In this document: piece after piece, positions 47,901 to 60,500 of the stretch
Layout: each line of letters opens with the position of its first letter
Position numbering within the stretch: the stretch's first letter is position 1
Assembly: GCA_034008185.1 (NCBI GenBank)
Contig: CM067082.1
Span: 153,409,395 to 153,473,394, forward strand
Length of the DNA: 64,000 bases
Source of the DNA: Gorsachius magnificus
Lineage: Eukaryota > Chordata > Aves > Pelecaniformes > Ardeidae
Direction: 5' to 3'
Translations under genes and position numbers: made by a program
The notes under the pieces: model-generated
Told to the model about the DNA's origin: nothing
Databases searched by the model: none
What the model saw: only the letters and a program-made list of their open reading frames with translations

Positions 47901-50620
47901 CTCTGCATACATTCAGGCACATTCTGGGAACAGCACAAATGAGTCAAGCCATGGTGTGGTCTGTGGGTCCTGACCAGGTTTACCTATCAGGTAGTTCCCA
48001 AATCAGCGGTCAGAACACATGAGAAATGAGGGAACATTTAAGCAAAATAAATGTGGCTTCTCTGTGGGTAGAATCACTTAAGACGGACATAGGGTAACTC
48101 TAGCCCTCTTTTTCCACATGCTTTCCCACAGCGAACAGCAGACCTCTGATCAGTCTTGGGTGAGGAGAAGCTGCAGATCGATGCAGATCGGCCAAACCCA
48201 GGCATGGCCATGCAGAGGTTTGGCTTGTGTCTACATGCTGAAATCCCACCTAAGCCCATTACCAACTCCAGCCTTCTGCTGTGAAGCAGCACACATTTTC
48301 TGAGTGAGTAATTGGTTTCCTTTGTTTATTACACTGAGATGGTATCATTCCTTTACAGTTTGCAATCTAAGTATAGGAATGATTTCACCCACCATTGGTA
48401 CGCAGCCTCTCGATGGGAGAGAAAGCCTGACAGACGTCTCACAGCACACAACAACTTTATGCTGCAGTTCAGGACAGGAAACAAGAAAGGATATTATATC
48501 AAACAGAAGGCATGGGAGAATTTCAGGTTAGATGGAGCATACTTAAGTCACAGAAGAATTGGGTCGGTGCTCTGGGACCTGTGTTCATTTCCTGCAGGAA
48601 CCCTAACGTAGCTCAAAATAGTACCAGTTAGGTGAAAGCCAAATATCTTCCCCTTCTTCTCCCCACAGCAAATACTAATGCTTATGTCATTAAAGGAGAA
48701 GTATAAATAGAACAGCCCAGGGCTGTGATTTGCGAAGCTCCTGGTCTGTGGATGAACCATCAGCTTTTCTTGTAGCTCACTATTACCCGCTTGTGCCATC
48801 AAACTTTTCACTGAAGACATTATCAGGATGATATCGTCCTTCATATCGACCCCAATACGTATAGCAGTCAACTAAGAATCAGAGCACACGTCTCTATAGT
48901 GGTTTATGTGTGGCATGGTTTTGATCTCGCCAACTGGCACATACACCAGCACGGCATGGGACAGCATGCTCCAAAGAATGTTCCCTAATGGCAGTTTGGA
49001 TACTGTTTTGGAAAAGAAGGGAGAGTTTGACTGTAGGGGTATAAGGTACCCCATGCCTGTTGTCCTCAAGGACAGAGAATAGCCCCACGACTATTTTATT
49101 TCCCCGTACGGAGCCACTACAACCACTGTCTGCAACGCACTGGTTTTACCAATGCTCTCCACTGTGTGCTGTCTACCAGGTTTTCACTCCAAAATTTGGA
49201 GAAGGCTGCCAGCCGGTGTTTGTAAGGAGAACACGTGAAACCACGCGCAGAGCCACACACCTCCATCCGTTCTCCTGCCAGGCTTTGTAAATGTTTTTGA
49301 GAGCAATTGGAGGAGGCAGAATACGGGGGCAGATCCTCAGCACGCCCGTCAGCGGAGAGCTGTTGACATCACTGGGAACAGGCTTTGCACACGTGACAAT
49401 CTTCGTTTTGCTCAGGAATGCCCCAGAACTGAAACCCCCGTAGCAGGATTCCTGGGGCATCAAACACATTCAGGCAAGAGAAGCCACTTGGAAGGAGGTT
49501 TCAGCAGTAATTGGTGCTTGCCCAACCAATTCCCATTAAAACCAGGAGGTTTTAAAGGAGCCGCTTGTGGCTTAGTGCCTTATAATACTTGAACCTGAAG
49601 TGCTGGGGTCCTGTGCCTGCTTCCCAGGGTAAACACATGTGATTTATTTCAGCGAGGCATCTGCGGCACAAGAACTCATTACATACATCCCCGATGGGCA
49701 GGAGCCAGAACATTTCAAACATGCCGAGTTACCAGAATGTTATTAAAAGCTGTAAGAGTTAGAGGGAAGGTGCAGAGAAAGGCAACCTCCTTCCCAAAGC
49801 CAGGTGGCTTAGGATAGGCTTACGCCGCTTCCCAAACGGATGAGGCAAGCTGGAGTCAGAGGTTCCTTCCAGCAACAGCTCGGTCCCCCTGGATGTCTCT
49901 CCGTAAGCTGCACAAATATTCTGGGGAGGGGGAGGGAGAGAGAAAAGAGTGAAACCTATTCAATTACATCAAGATCACGACTGGCCCTAGTAAAATCATT
50001 TATGGAGTGAGGGAACCCGGAGCGGTTTCGGCTGGAGCCATCTGCTGTTATTTGGTATATACAGAATTGGTTTCTATGGATTTTATTAATAGGTCACGCG
50101 ATTGTATATGAGGATGTGAGATCTGAATCTCTCAGGAGGGGTCCCTGGTTGGGGTTTCTATTGCCTTTATAGGCAATGGCTCAAACTTCCCTGCAGCAGC
50201 AAGTCCTTAAAAAATGGAGGGGAATGGGTCTGGGTTTGGGATTCTGCTCATTTTTTTCTCTTCCTCCCCCGCCAAAATCTTGAACTGACTTTGTTCCTGT
50301 TCCTCTCCACAACACGTTTACGAAATGGCGAAACAGGGAAATAATCAGAAAAATATTCTTACCTACTTTTTCCATTGTCTACATGAATTTTCTCTCTTTC
50401 CCACCAGTCTGGTACAAAAGTCAGGTCCCACTTCCACCCGTCTTTCAGGCACAAGACCCGCCTTGGCCCCTTCCTCAGGGGTAAATTTTGCCTTTAAGCC
50501 GGTGATGGCTCTCCCCGTACGGAGAGCTGAGTCCAAAGGGATTTGGACACGCAAAGGAGGCTTGGGACAGGCGGGTGTAAATCGGAGCAGCCTGGAGGCT
50601 GCTCTACCTCCAGTGGGGAG

Positions 50621-50660
50621 CCCGGAGCTGTTCTGGAGAGCCCGGAGCTGTTCTGGAGAG
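50621..50660. repeat. Perfect 20-bp tandem duplication
   Basis: CCCGGAGCTGTTCTGGAGAG occurs at 50621-50640 and again, without change, at 50641-50660. It is about 0.7 kb upstream of the rightward CpG-island promoter. Confidence 0.95.
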
Positions 50661-51339
50661 CCAGCTGTGACAAGGGATCGGAGCCCAGGAACTGCCAAGA
50701 GCTTCCCCCCAGCCTTTGGTCTTAACCACGGCCGGCTTTTGTTTCAGTTCTCCCCCAAAAAGGCAAAACCAAACCAAGTTATCAGAGAGCAATCCCTTCA
50801 CCCCATCTTCACGGCCAGAAAGCTGCGCTGCGGCAGGGTTGCACCAGCTTCTCCAAGGCTTCCACTGGTGAAGCCCCATGTCACGGTGTCAGGAGGTCTC
50901 AGCGCTGGTTTTCATCATCTCCTGTTTTTTTTTTTTTTTTTAATTTTTTTTAAGTTAACCCTGAGTGGGGCAGTTCGGTCCCGGCCCCGCTGTTTCGGAA
51001 GGTCCTGGGAACCGTCAGCGGGAGCGGGGGATCCCACGGTGTCCAACCGCGGCTGATCCCAGCTGCGGGGCCGGGGCAGCCCCAGCGGGGCTTGGGGCCG
51101 GGCTGCGCCCCCCCCCCCTCCCTCCCCCCCGGCTCCGGGTCTGAGCTGCACCGCGCTCGGGGCCGGCCTACGTGCCCCCGCCGCCGGGACGCCCCCTAGC
51201 GGCGCGGCGTGGCGCACCCCGGCCGCACCGCTCGCTGGGCCGTAACGGAGGCGGGGCCAGCCTGGTCCCCGCCCCCCCTGCCGCTGCCGCCGCCCGATTG
51301 GCTGCGACCGCTGCGCGTCACCGCTTCCTTTTGTGCGCC

Positions 51340-51516
51340 GCCCCGCGCCCCGCTGCTGCTGCCGCGCCGAGCCGAGCGGCGCCGAACCAGCCGAGCGGCA
51401 CCGCACCGAACCGAGCCGAGCCGAGCGGCGCCGAGCAGAGCCAAACCAGGCGCTGGGACCGCGGTGCTCCGAGCCGCCGGGCATGGCCCTCCGCGGGTAG
51501 CCGCGCCGCGGTACCG
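51340..51516 (+). other. Probable non-coding first exon, gene unknown
   Basis: The region after the promoter boxes ends at a strong donor, ACCG|GTAAGT (GT at 51517). An ATG at 51483 opens a frame of only five codons before TAG (ATG GCC CTC CGC GGG TAG), so the exon is non-coding or carries a short upstream ORF. It contains a degenerate GCCGA/GAGCC-type repeat (51366-51440). The start is approximate. I looked for ACAA1, a mammalian neighbour of MYD88, and saw no matching N-terminus. Confidence 0.45.
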
Positions 51517-54500
51517 GTAAGTCTCTCCGCGTCTCCCCCCACCCCGGGGCCGGGACGGGGCGGGCGGTGGGTCCCTGCACCCGCTCCGGGGCTGCCGTGC
51601 GCGGGTTTGTTTCGCTCGTTTAATTTTCTTCGCAGCGGTGAGGGAGAGTTTTGCAGCCGGGTGGCTTTTTCTCCCTCCCTTTCCAAGTCTTGCGAGCGGG
51701 AGCTCGTCCCTGCGGGGCGAATAGCTCGGCTGGGTTTGGGAAGCCGCTGGGGGGGGGGGGGGGGGGGGGCGAGCGGGGGTTGGAGCGGCCCCCGGGGGTG
51801 TGGGGGGCCGGGTGCGGGGCGCGGGGAGGACCTGCCTCCCCTGCGGGCTTCTGCCGTCCCCGGCGCAGCCCTCGCCTGGCGTTGCCCCGCTCGGGGGGTC
51901 GCTGTCTCCCCCGGGTTATTGCTCGGTGCCATGAGTCAGCCGGGGAGCCTGTCCCGCCGGCGGCTGCCAGGCAGCCGGGCTCCCCGGGCGGTCCCGTTAC
52001 CGGGATGCATTCAGCTGTGGAGCCAGCGGGGCGGCGTTTGCTGGCTCCCCGGTCCCGCTTCGGTGGAAAGCGTCGTGGCCATGCCAGGGAGCTGTGGGAA
52101 TGCCTGGCCCTCGCCCTCCAGCCTGGCCCTGAGCAAAGTCCTCCCAGCACGGAGTCCATCCCGAGCAGTGAGGATGGGGTGAGCGGCAGGGAGGAAGGCT
52201 CTGCGCTGGGCATGGACCCTGTGGGCGAGGGAAGCAAGAACCCGTGTGGCGTGAGCGACCGTGCCGGCCGGCGGAGCTGGGAAGCTGGATTTCCACCTGG
52301 ATGGAGCGAGCGGCTGTCTAGGGAGCCGTGCCGTGCCTCAGGCTGATGCTCCTGGCGGGATTTGCTCTGCTGGCACCAAACCTCGGCCCTCCACGGCTGG
52401 GCGGGGAGAGGAGCAGTGTGGAGATGGGAGCTGTGTGCCAGTGTGAGTGGGTGTGCGCCGGTGGGCTCGCCAGGTCCTGTGTGACGGCCAAGCGCGGTTC
52501 TCGCTGGCCCCAGCACAGCTTGGAGCGTGGTTTCCCTCTCAGCTTCTGCTTTTATCCTCCTCTTCAGTTCCTGCCTTGTAATCCAGTGGTTTTTGGAAGT
52601 AAACCCACTGCTGGTTTGGTGCAGTGAAGCACCAAAGTGAAGCAGGATCCACATGCGTTGCTGATGTGCAGACTGAAAATCTGGGGCTCACTTGGGGTTT
52701 GTGTGGGATTTGAGTGATCCCAGGGATTTCCAGGGTCAAGCTCTTTTTTGCTTCTTTGGTGAGTGTGAGCTGGTTGGGGGAACCTCCTTCTGTGGGGCCT
52801 TGTGAATTTATTTCCAGTCTGGCACATGCAGTTTGATGCAGCTCCGTGCAGGATTCATGCCTGGAGTGCGGCTCCTGGGAGCCGTTCCTCAGGCGTGTGG
52901 GAGATCAGCTGCGATTGGGGGCTTGCACGTGACTACCTGTGTCTTGAAAATCCCTGCATTGGATGGTGTGCTTTCCAAGAGCCCCGAATTTGACATTAGT
53001 TATAACCGCGCGTGTGTGTGTATGAAAGTTTCCCAGGGCTCCTGCAGATTTGGGGTGTACCTCTACAGCTTAGGAGGTTTTACAGCTTGTAAAAGCTCCT
53101 CTGTAGGAGGCAGAATGCGAGGCTGGATGGGCTGCCAGCCTGGTGGGATGTGGTTTTAAAGGCTCTTCTGTACCCTCCATCTCTAAACAGGTTTTGGTAC
53201 TGCAATTTTTTCCATGGGTCTTAAATCTCTGTCAGAAACCCACAGCTTTGCCCTGTCAATGTGTGCTGGTGAGTGAGGCATTTCTTTTTTTTTTTTTTTT
53301 TTTTGGAGGCTGTTAGAGCCCATGAGGGAGATGTGTTCGTGCAGAGGGATGTAGTCTGGATTTTCATCCAGAATAGAGAGACTGCATTGTGAAGAGCCAG
53401 TGATTACGGCAGCCAGAGGAACGCAGTCCTTTCTCCATCCCTTCCAAAATGTTGCTATTGCTTGATGATGTTTTGTGGTGTTAGTGTGCAGCTTGGACTT
53501 GATGTGTTTTCTGAATTTTCCTATGGGGCACATGCTGGTGAGGATCGCACGATCTGTCTGGCTCCCAGGGAGAGCTGTGGGATGGAGCATGCTGCTGCAG
53601 CATGGAAGGTGATGTGCTTCCAGCCCTGCTCTCCACAGCTGGAAGTGGGGACCAGTGGGAAATCTGGCAGGTTTCTCTGTACTGGTTGACCTGGCCCTGC
53701 TGTCAGAGACCTGCTGGTGGAGGCTAGAGGGAAATGAGTCAGGGTTTGCTGTTAGAAGGGATATCTTTTATTAGACTGCTTGGTGAATGCAGACTGATTT
53801 TGGAGCGTATGAGCCTGTCTACACACAGAAGCAACAAACCTCAGAGCTGAGAATTAGGAGGGAGCGATTGCTTTGAGCTTACCTTGGCTTTCCTAATTGA
53901 GGAGATCATCTGAAAGAAAAGGGGAGAAAAAAAGAGATGTTTAACTAAGGTTCAGCCTGTAGTTAGATATGGTTCCTTAGACCATCTGGTCTAAGGAAAC
54001 ATATCTTTTCTTGCTACAAATCTGAACTTTCTTAGATCCTGAGATCCAGCACAAGAAAGGGAAATGCATCCCACGTGCCAGCCTTTCTCGGGAGGCGGCT
54101 GAGCCCTTTGCAGCCTGGCTCCCACGAAGGGGAGCTGCGGGTGACGGGGCTGGGGCTCGCTGGTGCCTGACAGCAGCAGGAGGCTGCTGGGCTCGGTCAC
54201 TTCCACTCCCTTCCCGCACGTAGCACAGGCCAAGTGCAACGTGCGTAGAAATGTGCAGAACGTCAGCTGTGCACCGGGGAGATGGAAAATGCATTACAGA
54301 GCCATAAGAAGGGGAATATGGAATTCAACTTTTTTTTTATTTCCTCAGACACTTTCTAGCAAAGCTATAAATGGCCCAGTGATCATGAACCTGGCAGGTT
54401 CACTCTGCCTCCAGACTTTATTTATTTTCCCATTGAAGTTGCATAAGGGGGGATGAGTGACCAGGTGTTTTTGGTGGGTCCCTCCAGGGAGCAGTTCCCC

Positions 54501-57500
54501 ATCCCCATGTGTGGCTGTGCACACTGGGTCAGGTCTGCATTTGCCTTTGAGTGCGATATGAGATGCAGAGATGGTGAATGTCATCTCGGCTGTGCTTGAA
54601 ATGTGCTGTCTCCGCGGGCTTGCTCCATACCCCGTGTGGTACAAGCCACCTTCTGATGTGGTGAATGCTGTGGTGAGTGAGCATCAGGCGGACAGGACAA
54701 GTGCTTTTCTGTCTGTGAAGGCATGAGTGAGCATGTGTGAGCCTGGATATGTGGGCACTGTTTTCTGTCTGTCCCTGCAGTTCTGATCTGGTCTGGCCAA
54801 GTAATCTTCCCATTAGTCAGTAAAATGGCACCAGTGTCCAGCTGAATCTGTCTGTCCTAGCTCATCTATAATGATGCATGAAAGAAAAAGCAAAGATCTC
54901 CATTAAAATAGATGCTCTTGAAAGCCACTGAGAAGCTATTCCCTGCAGAAGACTGCTTACATGGGAAGGGAGAGCAAGAGAACACTGTAGCGGGGACAGT
55001 GGGGAGTTTTGGGGCTGCAGGTTAGGGGTGTGTGGCTCCACAGGGCTTGGGGCCAAAGCTGAGCCTGGGATGGTGAAAGATGCAGCATCAACATGGCCTG
55101 TGGCAGGGACCCATGGAGAAGTTAGACCCAAAGCTAGCTCACCTGGTGCTGCAGTGGTTGTGGTGGAAGGGTTCAGTGAGCTGAGGGTGTGTGGGTTCAC
55201 AGTTGAGCCCTGTGGCTGCTCACAGGTCTTCCCCCTGCTTCCTCATCTCTGCAACCTGAGGTGGGGACATGCTGTTGCATGTTATTGCTGTGTCTGGTCT
55301 CGGGTGCCAGCTTCTGTTCCCAGAGCACTTGGGACATCTGCAAAGGCTACCATCTGGTTTGACCTGGACTTTCTGAGGCTTTTAGAAGTCAAGGGTGAAA
55401 GGTATACCTGTACCCCCCTGAAAGCGGGGGATTCAGCTCCCAAATGCATTCCCCAAACACTTTTTTCCTACCCTGCAAGATCCTAATATAAATGTTAGTG
55501 GAGACCAAAGGACTCTGAGTTTAATGACCGTGTGTAGTAGGCTGGAGTCTGTCCTCTTCTACTGAATTAAAACCCAGGTTGGACACCATTTTATGCAGAA
55601 CTAACTGTCACTTCCATGAAAGCTCCCCTAATTTTATATTCTCCACTCTGCAAGATGATCTGGAGCAGTCCAGGGAGGACAAGTCACAAGAGCAATGAAA
55701 CCCAGGGTGGAGCCGAGCCGGGCTTTGGCTCTGCACCATAGAAGCTGCGTGGGACAAAGTCCGGTCGGCAATGTGTGCTGCATGTCATGCCCAGCAGCAC
55801 GGGCCAGATCCTGGAAGGAGCCGGCCAAGCTACTGTGTGGGCTGCTGTGTAAACAGTGTGTGTGCGGGTCAGGTCCTTGGAGAGGGTGGGAGGATGGGTT
55901 GAGTGTTCAGGTAGTGATTAAATGCCAAATTGCTTGAAAAAATAGCCCTAGGTGGGTGGCTTAGAGGCGCTCTGCAAACCTACTATGGCCAGGAGCTTGC
56001 TTGCCAAATAAGAAGTCATCTGATTGGTAGCTAGGTGATTTGGAGGAAAAAAGGCCGTGTACAGTTGCTTTGTGAAAATAATTTGTGAGATAAGAAGTCT
56101 TTGCGAGGGAAGTAGGAATGTCTGAAATCCAGCACTGCTGAAGGGTGTTTGTGTCCTCTGTGATGCTTTGAGTGCTCCTCTGCTACTAGGACTGTCCTGG
56201 AGCGATTGCCTTTGCCTTGTCCACATGAAGGTGTTTCTTACACAGTAGCTTACAAGTGCCCACAAATCCCCAAGAGACTACTGAAAACTTTACATGCAAC
56301 AGTTTCTAGCCCAAACATCTTGTACATAAATGAACTCTGTATTGTGCTATGAGTCTTGTAGCTGCTGATCTTGATACAGAGGTATGGAGGAAGTCTTTGG
56401 GGTATCTGCTGAGGTCTGTCCTTGTACGTGGAAGTCCATCGTGGTGAGGATAATGGATTATTTGGATTGCTTAGTGCTTTTGTGCTATAACCTCTTCAGG
56501 TTTTTCTGGTTGAGCAGAGGTCAGATCACTGTGGTCTAGTTGCAAACTGGAAATAGTGCAGTGCCCTCCGTGATAAGAGCCTAAAAAAATCTAGCAGAGA
56601 TTTTATTTTTTCATAGCGTGCTGTTAGCACCATTTGCTCTGCAAGGTGGCAGCAGTGATGCCCCATCCTGAGGCATGAGGACCCTGCAGAAGGGTGGTGG
56701 ACACAGGGTGGAGGGCACATTTCTCAGTAGTGGGGAAATCTTGCCTCCGATCTGGGTGAAGGGGTTGGTGCATCCCCTGTGTGGGGCAACCCCAGTGCTG
56801 CAATAAGGAAGACTTGGTCAGGGAAAATGGCTTGGGGAGAAAGCGTAGGCTGAGGTCTGTTATAGCTGGTGGTGAAAGTAAACTGAAGGAAAGGTGTGTG
56901 TACAGAAACCCTGTGTTGAATACGCTCCTCCTTTCAGCCTCTCATCTCTTCCTCTCTGCCTACTACCTGGGGAGTGCCCTGGAGGGGGACCGTCCCTTTT
57001 TTGCATGCTAGGTCAGTGCAGTGTCATCGCAAAAGGGTGGCTGATAGTGTTATCTATAGCTGGGTGATGCTGACGGGTTGATAACTCAGCTTCGTATCTG
57101 CAGCAGAAATAATGCAGTTGCTGTAGCAGTGGGTGGAGAAGAGGGAGGTGTGTGGGCTGGGATGTTGAGGCAAAGCTGTCCAGGAGTGTGTAAGTGATGA
57201 ATAACCATTACTTGGAAATCAGAGATTTGGGCTTGCTTCCATTGAGGTTGGTCAACACATTGATGTAGTCTGGAGCAGGGCTTGTTTTGCTGAACTGGTG
57301 AAGCATCCTTCAGTCAAGATACCAGGCTGGGCCAAGCTCCTGGAAAGCTTTCCTTGCTGATGCAAGGCGCTCTGATTGCAGTATTGATGCCTTTTGTTTG
57401 CCTTTCAGTACAAAACTACAGCGCTGATCCCTCTGCTGCAATCCTTGTGCTGGCTTCCTGCTTGGAGAGTGGCTTTTTGGAAACCTGAGCACCTGGTTCA

Positions 57501-60500
57501 CAAACCAGTGGAATGCATTTGCTGCTCCTTGGTCTTAGTCCCTCAGTGCCAGTGCTAACAGAGTAGCAAGAGTCATTGGAGAAATATGCAAGATATTTCA
57601 GATATTTCTCTTTGGATGGTGCTGGTGGCAAGTAAAAGAGATAAACAGAGACTGTATTGAGCTCCGCTTAGCTTATTGCATCATTGGTTTTATTGAAAGG
57701 TTCAAGGTCCGCCTCTCAGTGGTGTTGCTGCCTGAGATAAACCCAGCGCAGGGTGAATTCAAGCTGCTCCTGAGCTGTGTTGTGTTTTGCTGGAGAGAAA
57801 AGGGTAGGAAAAGGTGCCAGTTAAGTGCTTCCACTGTGTATTCCTTCTGAACGGTGGCTATAGGTGTCCAGTTGCAGTGTCTTGGAAGAATCATGATGGG
57901 GCAAGTCCTGTTGTGCTTCTTCCTTGGCTTTTCACTGGAAAGCATTGCACTTGGCTCCTGTTAACTCCCAGGAGCTGCTTCCTCTGATGGTGGTAGCCAG
58001 GGGAAGCCTTGCTGACATCTCCTGTTGCAGCCTTCTGGGTGTTGAAGCTGGGAGGGGACCATCAGGGCTGCCTGGATGTGGGACCACACAGTCTGGTGCT
58101 CTCTCCTGCTCCCCGTCCTCGGCTCACCCTGGCTTTGCTGGCTGGGAGAATCTGCTTTGCTGGTGGCCCAGGATGATGCCTGCTTGCTCCCCCTCTTGCC
58201 ATATGGTCACTTTTGGCTGTGCTGCCCAGGGAATATGAAGTGCTCCTGGATGCTAACTTGAGTCATGGGTGGCTCTGACAAAAGGACAGCTGTGGTGGTT
58301 TCTATGTACCCTGATGTCTCTGTCTGAAGACTGGCTTGGCTTCACTGGCTTGGCTGCAACGATCTCTTGAGCGTGAAGGATTTGAGGAACCATGCCTGCT
58401 CTTGCCTATTTTTGTTTGGGTGGGGATGCTTGCTGGGGCTCTCCACGATGCTCTCCCCAAGGTGCTGTGCATGAAGATGTGCATGCTGTGTGTCACTGTG
58501 TTACCTGGCCGATGACTCAAGAAAAAAGAAAATGTTTAATCATCACAGTATTTCAGCAACTTCACCTACAGTGTTACAGGTGTGACTAACATCTGGTGCA
58601 TGCCCGGTCGGCTACAGGATGGGGCTGTATGGGGTGAGGATGTGTTTTCTGTTTGCAGTTTGTGTTATAGGAGGCGAAGCCAAACAATGGGCTTTTGGAC
58701 CCGGTGCAAAAGGTGCTGAAGATTATAACTGTCTTCATCTCTGGAGGGAAAGCTGGGGACAAGCTAGTTCAAGTCTTGGTCTGTGTCCAGGAAATCCTGT
58801 GCAGGAGAACTTTCCTTTCAGGAAGCCAGTTGGGCTGTCCAGGGAGGTGGTGTGGCACACCGTACTTGCGTTCTGGATTGCCACAGAGTCCCAAAGGTGT
58901 TGGGGACTTCGACAAGATGGAGCAAGACTTCCAGTACCTGGTTCATCTTCACACGGGAAGCTGATTTGCCTTTTGTAGCATTCATTGCCAGAGAGGTGCG
59001 GTTTGGTGTCTCACCTCTGCGGGAGCTTCTCTGGCAGTGGTGGCTGTGTGTTTGCTGTGGGAGTTGCCAAGAGGTGATGAAGTTGGGAGGTGTTTGTGGA
59101 AGAATATGGGATGTGTTGGAAAAGGTCTCTCTTTGCTGCAGGGGGAAGCTCACCTCCCTGACCTGTCTTGGGCTGGATTTCCAAAACCTCAGCCCAGGGT
59201 TTGGACAGGTAGGGTTGAAGGGTTCTTGGCTGCATCATGGAAGACCACCATCTTCATGGCCACGTTCAGGAGTGTCACTGAGGGCTTTGAGTGGTGCCCC
59301 TGCAGTAGCCTCCCTCACCCAGAGAGGGTGGTAGGGAAATTATGTATGTAATACATATTTTGAAAGCCTGCTTTTTCCCATTGCAGTGCTTGGATAAACT
59401 GCATGTACATTTATCATGTAAGTCTTGAGACTGTGGTAGGCACAGCGGTGTCCTGCTGAACTGCAGGTTGGCATCCTTCTGGTCATTAGCAGGCCTTGAG
59501 AAATGAGAAGAACAAGTGATTTGGTCAGGGACTGATGGAAGCTTAAGTACCTCTTTCATTTGCCAGCGTGCATGCATTGAATCTTCTGTGCGAGTGTGCT
59601 CTGTGGTCACCACAGACCCATGGTTGGAAGGGCTCTGGTGGATGAAGCATCCTACAGTTCTTACTACAAGCCTGCTTGCCTCAGTGTTGGCTTTTGGGCT
59701 GGCAGGCAGCAGGTTTCCTATAGTTGGGAGAGCTTGGGTAAGGGACTTACTGCCTTCTTGCTAATTCCTGCCTCTGTCGCTTCCCCCTCCACTGGCTGCC
59801 CATAGTGGGGGTGTCTGCCTGCTCTGAGAGCATGGGCTGGGAGTTGGGGCACTGAGGAACACCCCTGTCCTGCAGGGATTGGGACCGTGGGGATCCCAGC
59901 TGCTGAATGCTTTGCTAAATGCTTTTAGAGGGCACGCTTTGTGGCATGTCCTGTAAAACCTCCTGCGAGGTAAGCTTGCCATGAGGCTCTGTTTTGGGGC
60001 TGTCTCTGATGTAATCTGTCAAGAAATGGTCTGCTCTTTGACTTACTGCTGGAAGCCTGGTTGTGGATGGATGACCAGTTGCTTACCTAGCATTACCAAA
60101 GCAACCGAGTTGTTGCTTTCCATGACTCATGAAAATGCACTGTAGGCTCTCTTAAGAATGGCTGAGATCACTTTTTGGCTGGGTTTGGGCATCTGGTTTC
60201 CTTAGCAAATAGCAGTGGGGGTGGAGGGAGGGGGATTTCCAAACTTGTTTCTTTGAATGTGTGACCTGGATTTTTGAGCTTGCCTAATAAAATACTTTTT
60301 TCCCTGCTTTTTCAAATGAAGTAAGACCTGTAACTTCCACGTCTGTTTAGTTTTTGTAGCATGTCTCACTAGTGTTTTGCTGTACAAAGAGGAAAGGTAC
60401 TAATAACATTGCAGAGCTGCATGCTGTATTTTTCCTCTTAAATAAGCAAGGATAAAAATATTATGGGTGGTATTTTTATTTTAAAGCAAATCCTTCTGGG

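Larger units (their letters stand above)
39030..51000. other. Intergenic region between divergent CpG islands
   Basis: No coding exon can be supported on either strand, and open frames are short and unlike known proteins. It contains a T-rich run at about 39090-39112, the (CTCCT)n repeat at 41846, and the tandem 20-mer at 50621. Confidence 0.55.
51100..52350 (+). promoter_or_regulatory. CpG-island promoter of an unidentified rightward gene
   Basis: Strongly CpG-rich block. On the plus strand it has an inverted CCAAT box (GATTGG, 51296-51301), a CRE-like half site (GCGTCA) and an ETS-type CTTCC within about 40 bp, then GC-rich transcribed-looking sequence ending in a splice donor. No TATA box is seen. 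Long open frames on both strands here are by-products of composition. Confidence 0.6.

Noticed and set aside
51172..51520. First coding exon of ACAA1
   Set aside because: No frame shows the expected peroxisomal thiolase N-terminus or PTS2-like pattern.
51172..52654. Long open frames on both strands in the right CpG island (up to 344 codons)
   Set aside because: They overlap antisense to one another, are low-complexity, run through the splice donor and match no family. Composition explains them.
58619..59351. Overlapping plus-strand open frames as exons of a gene
   Set aside because: Several frames are open at once, none resembles a known domain, and no consistent splice pattern was found.
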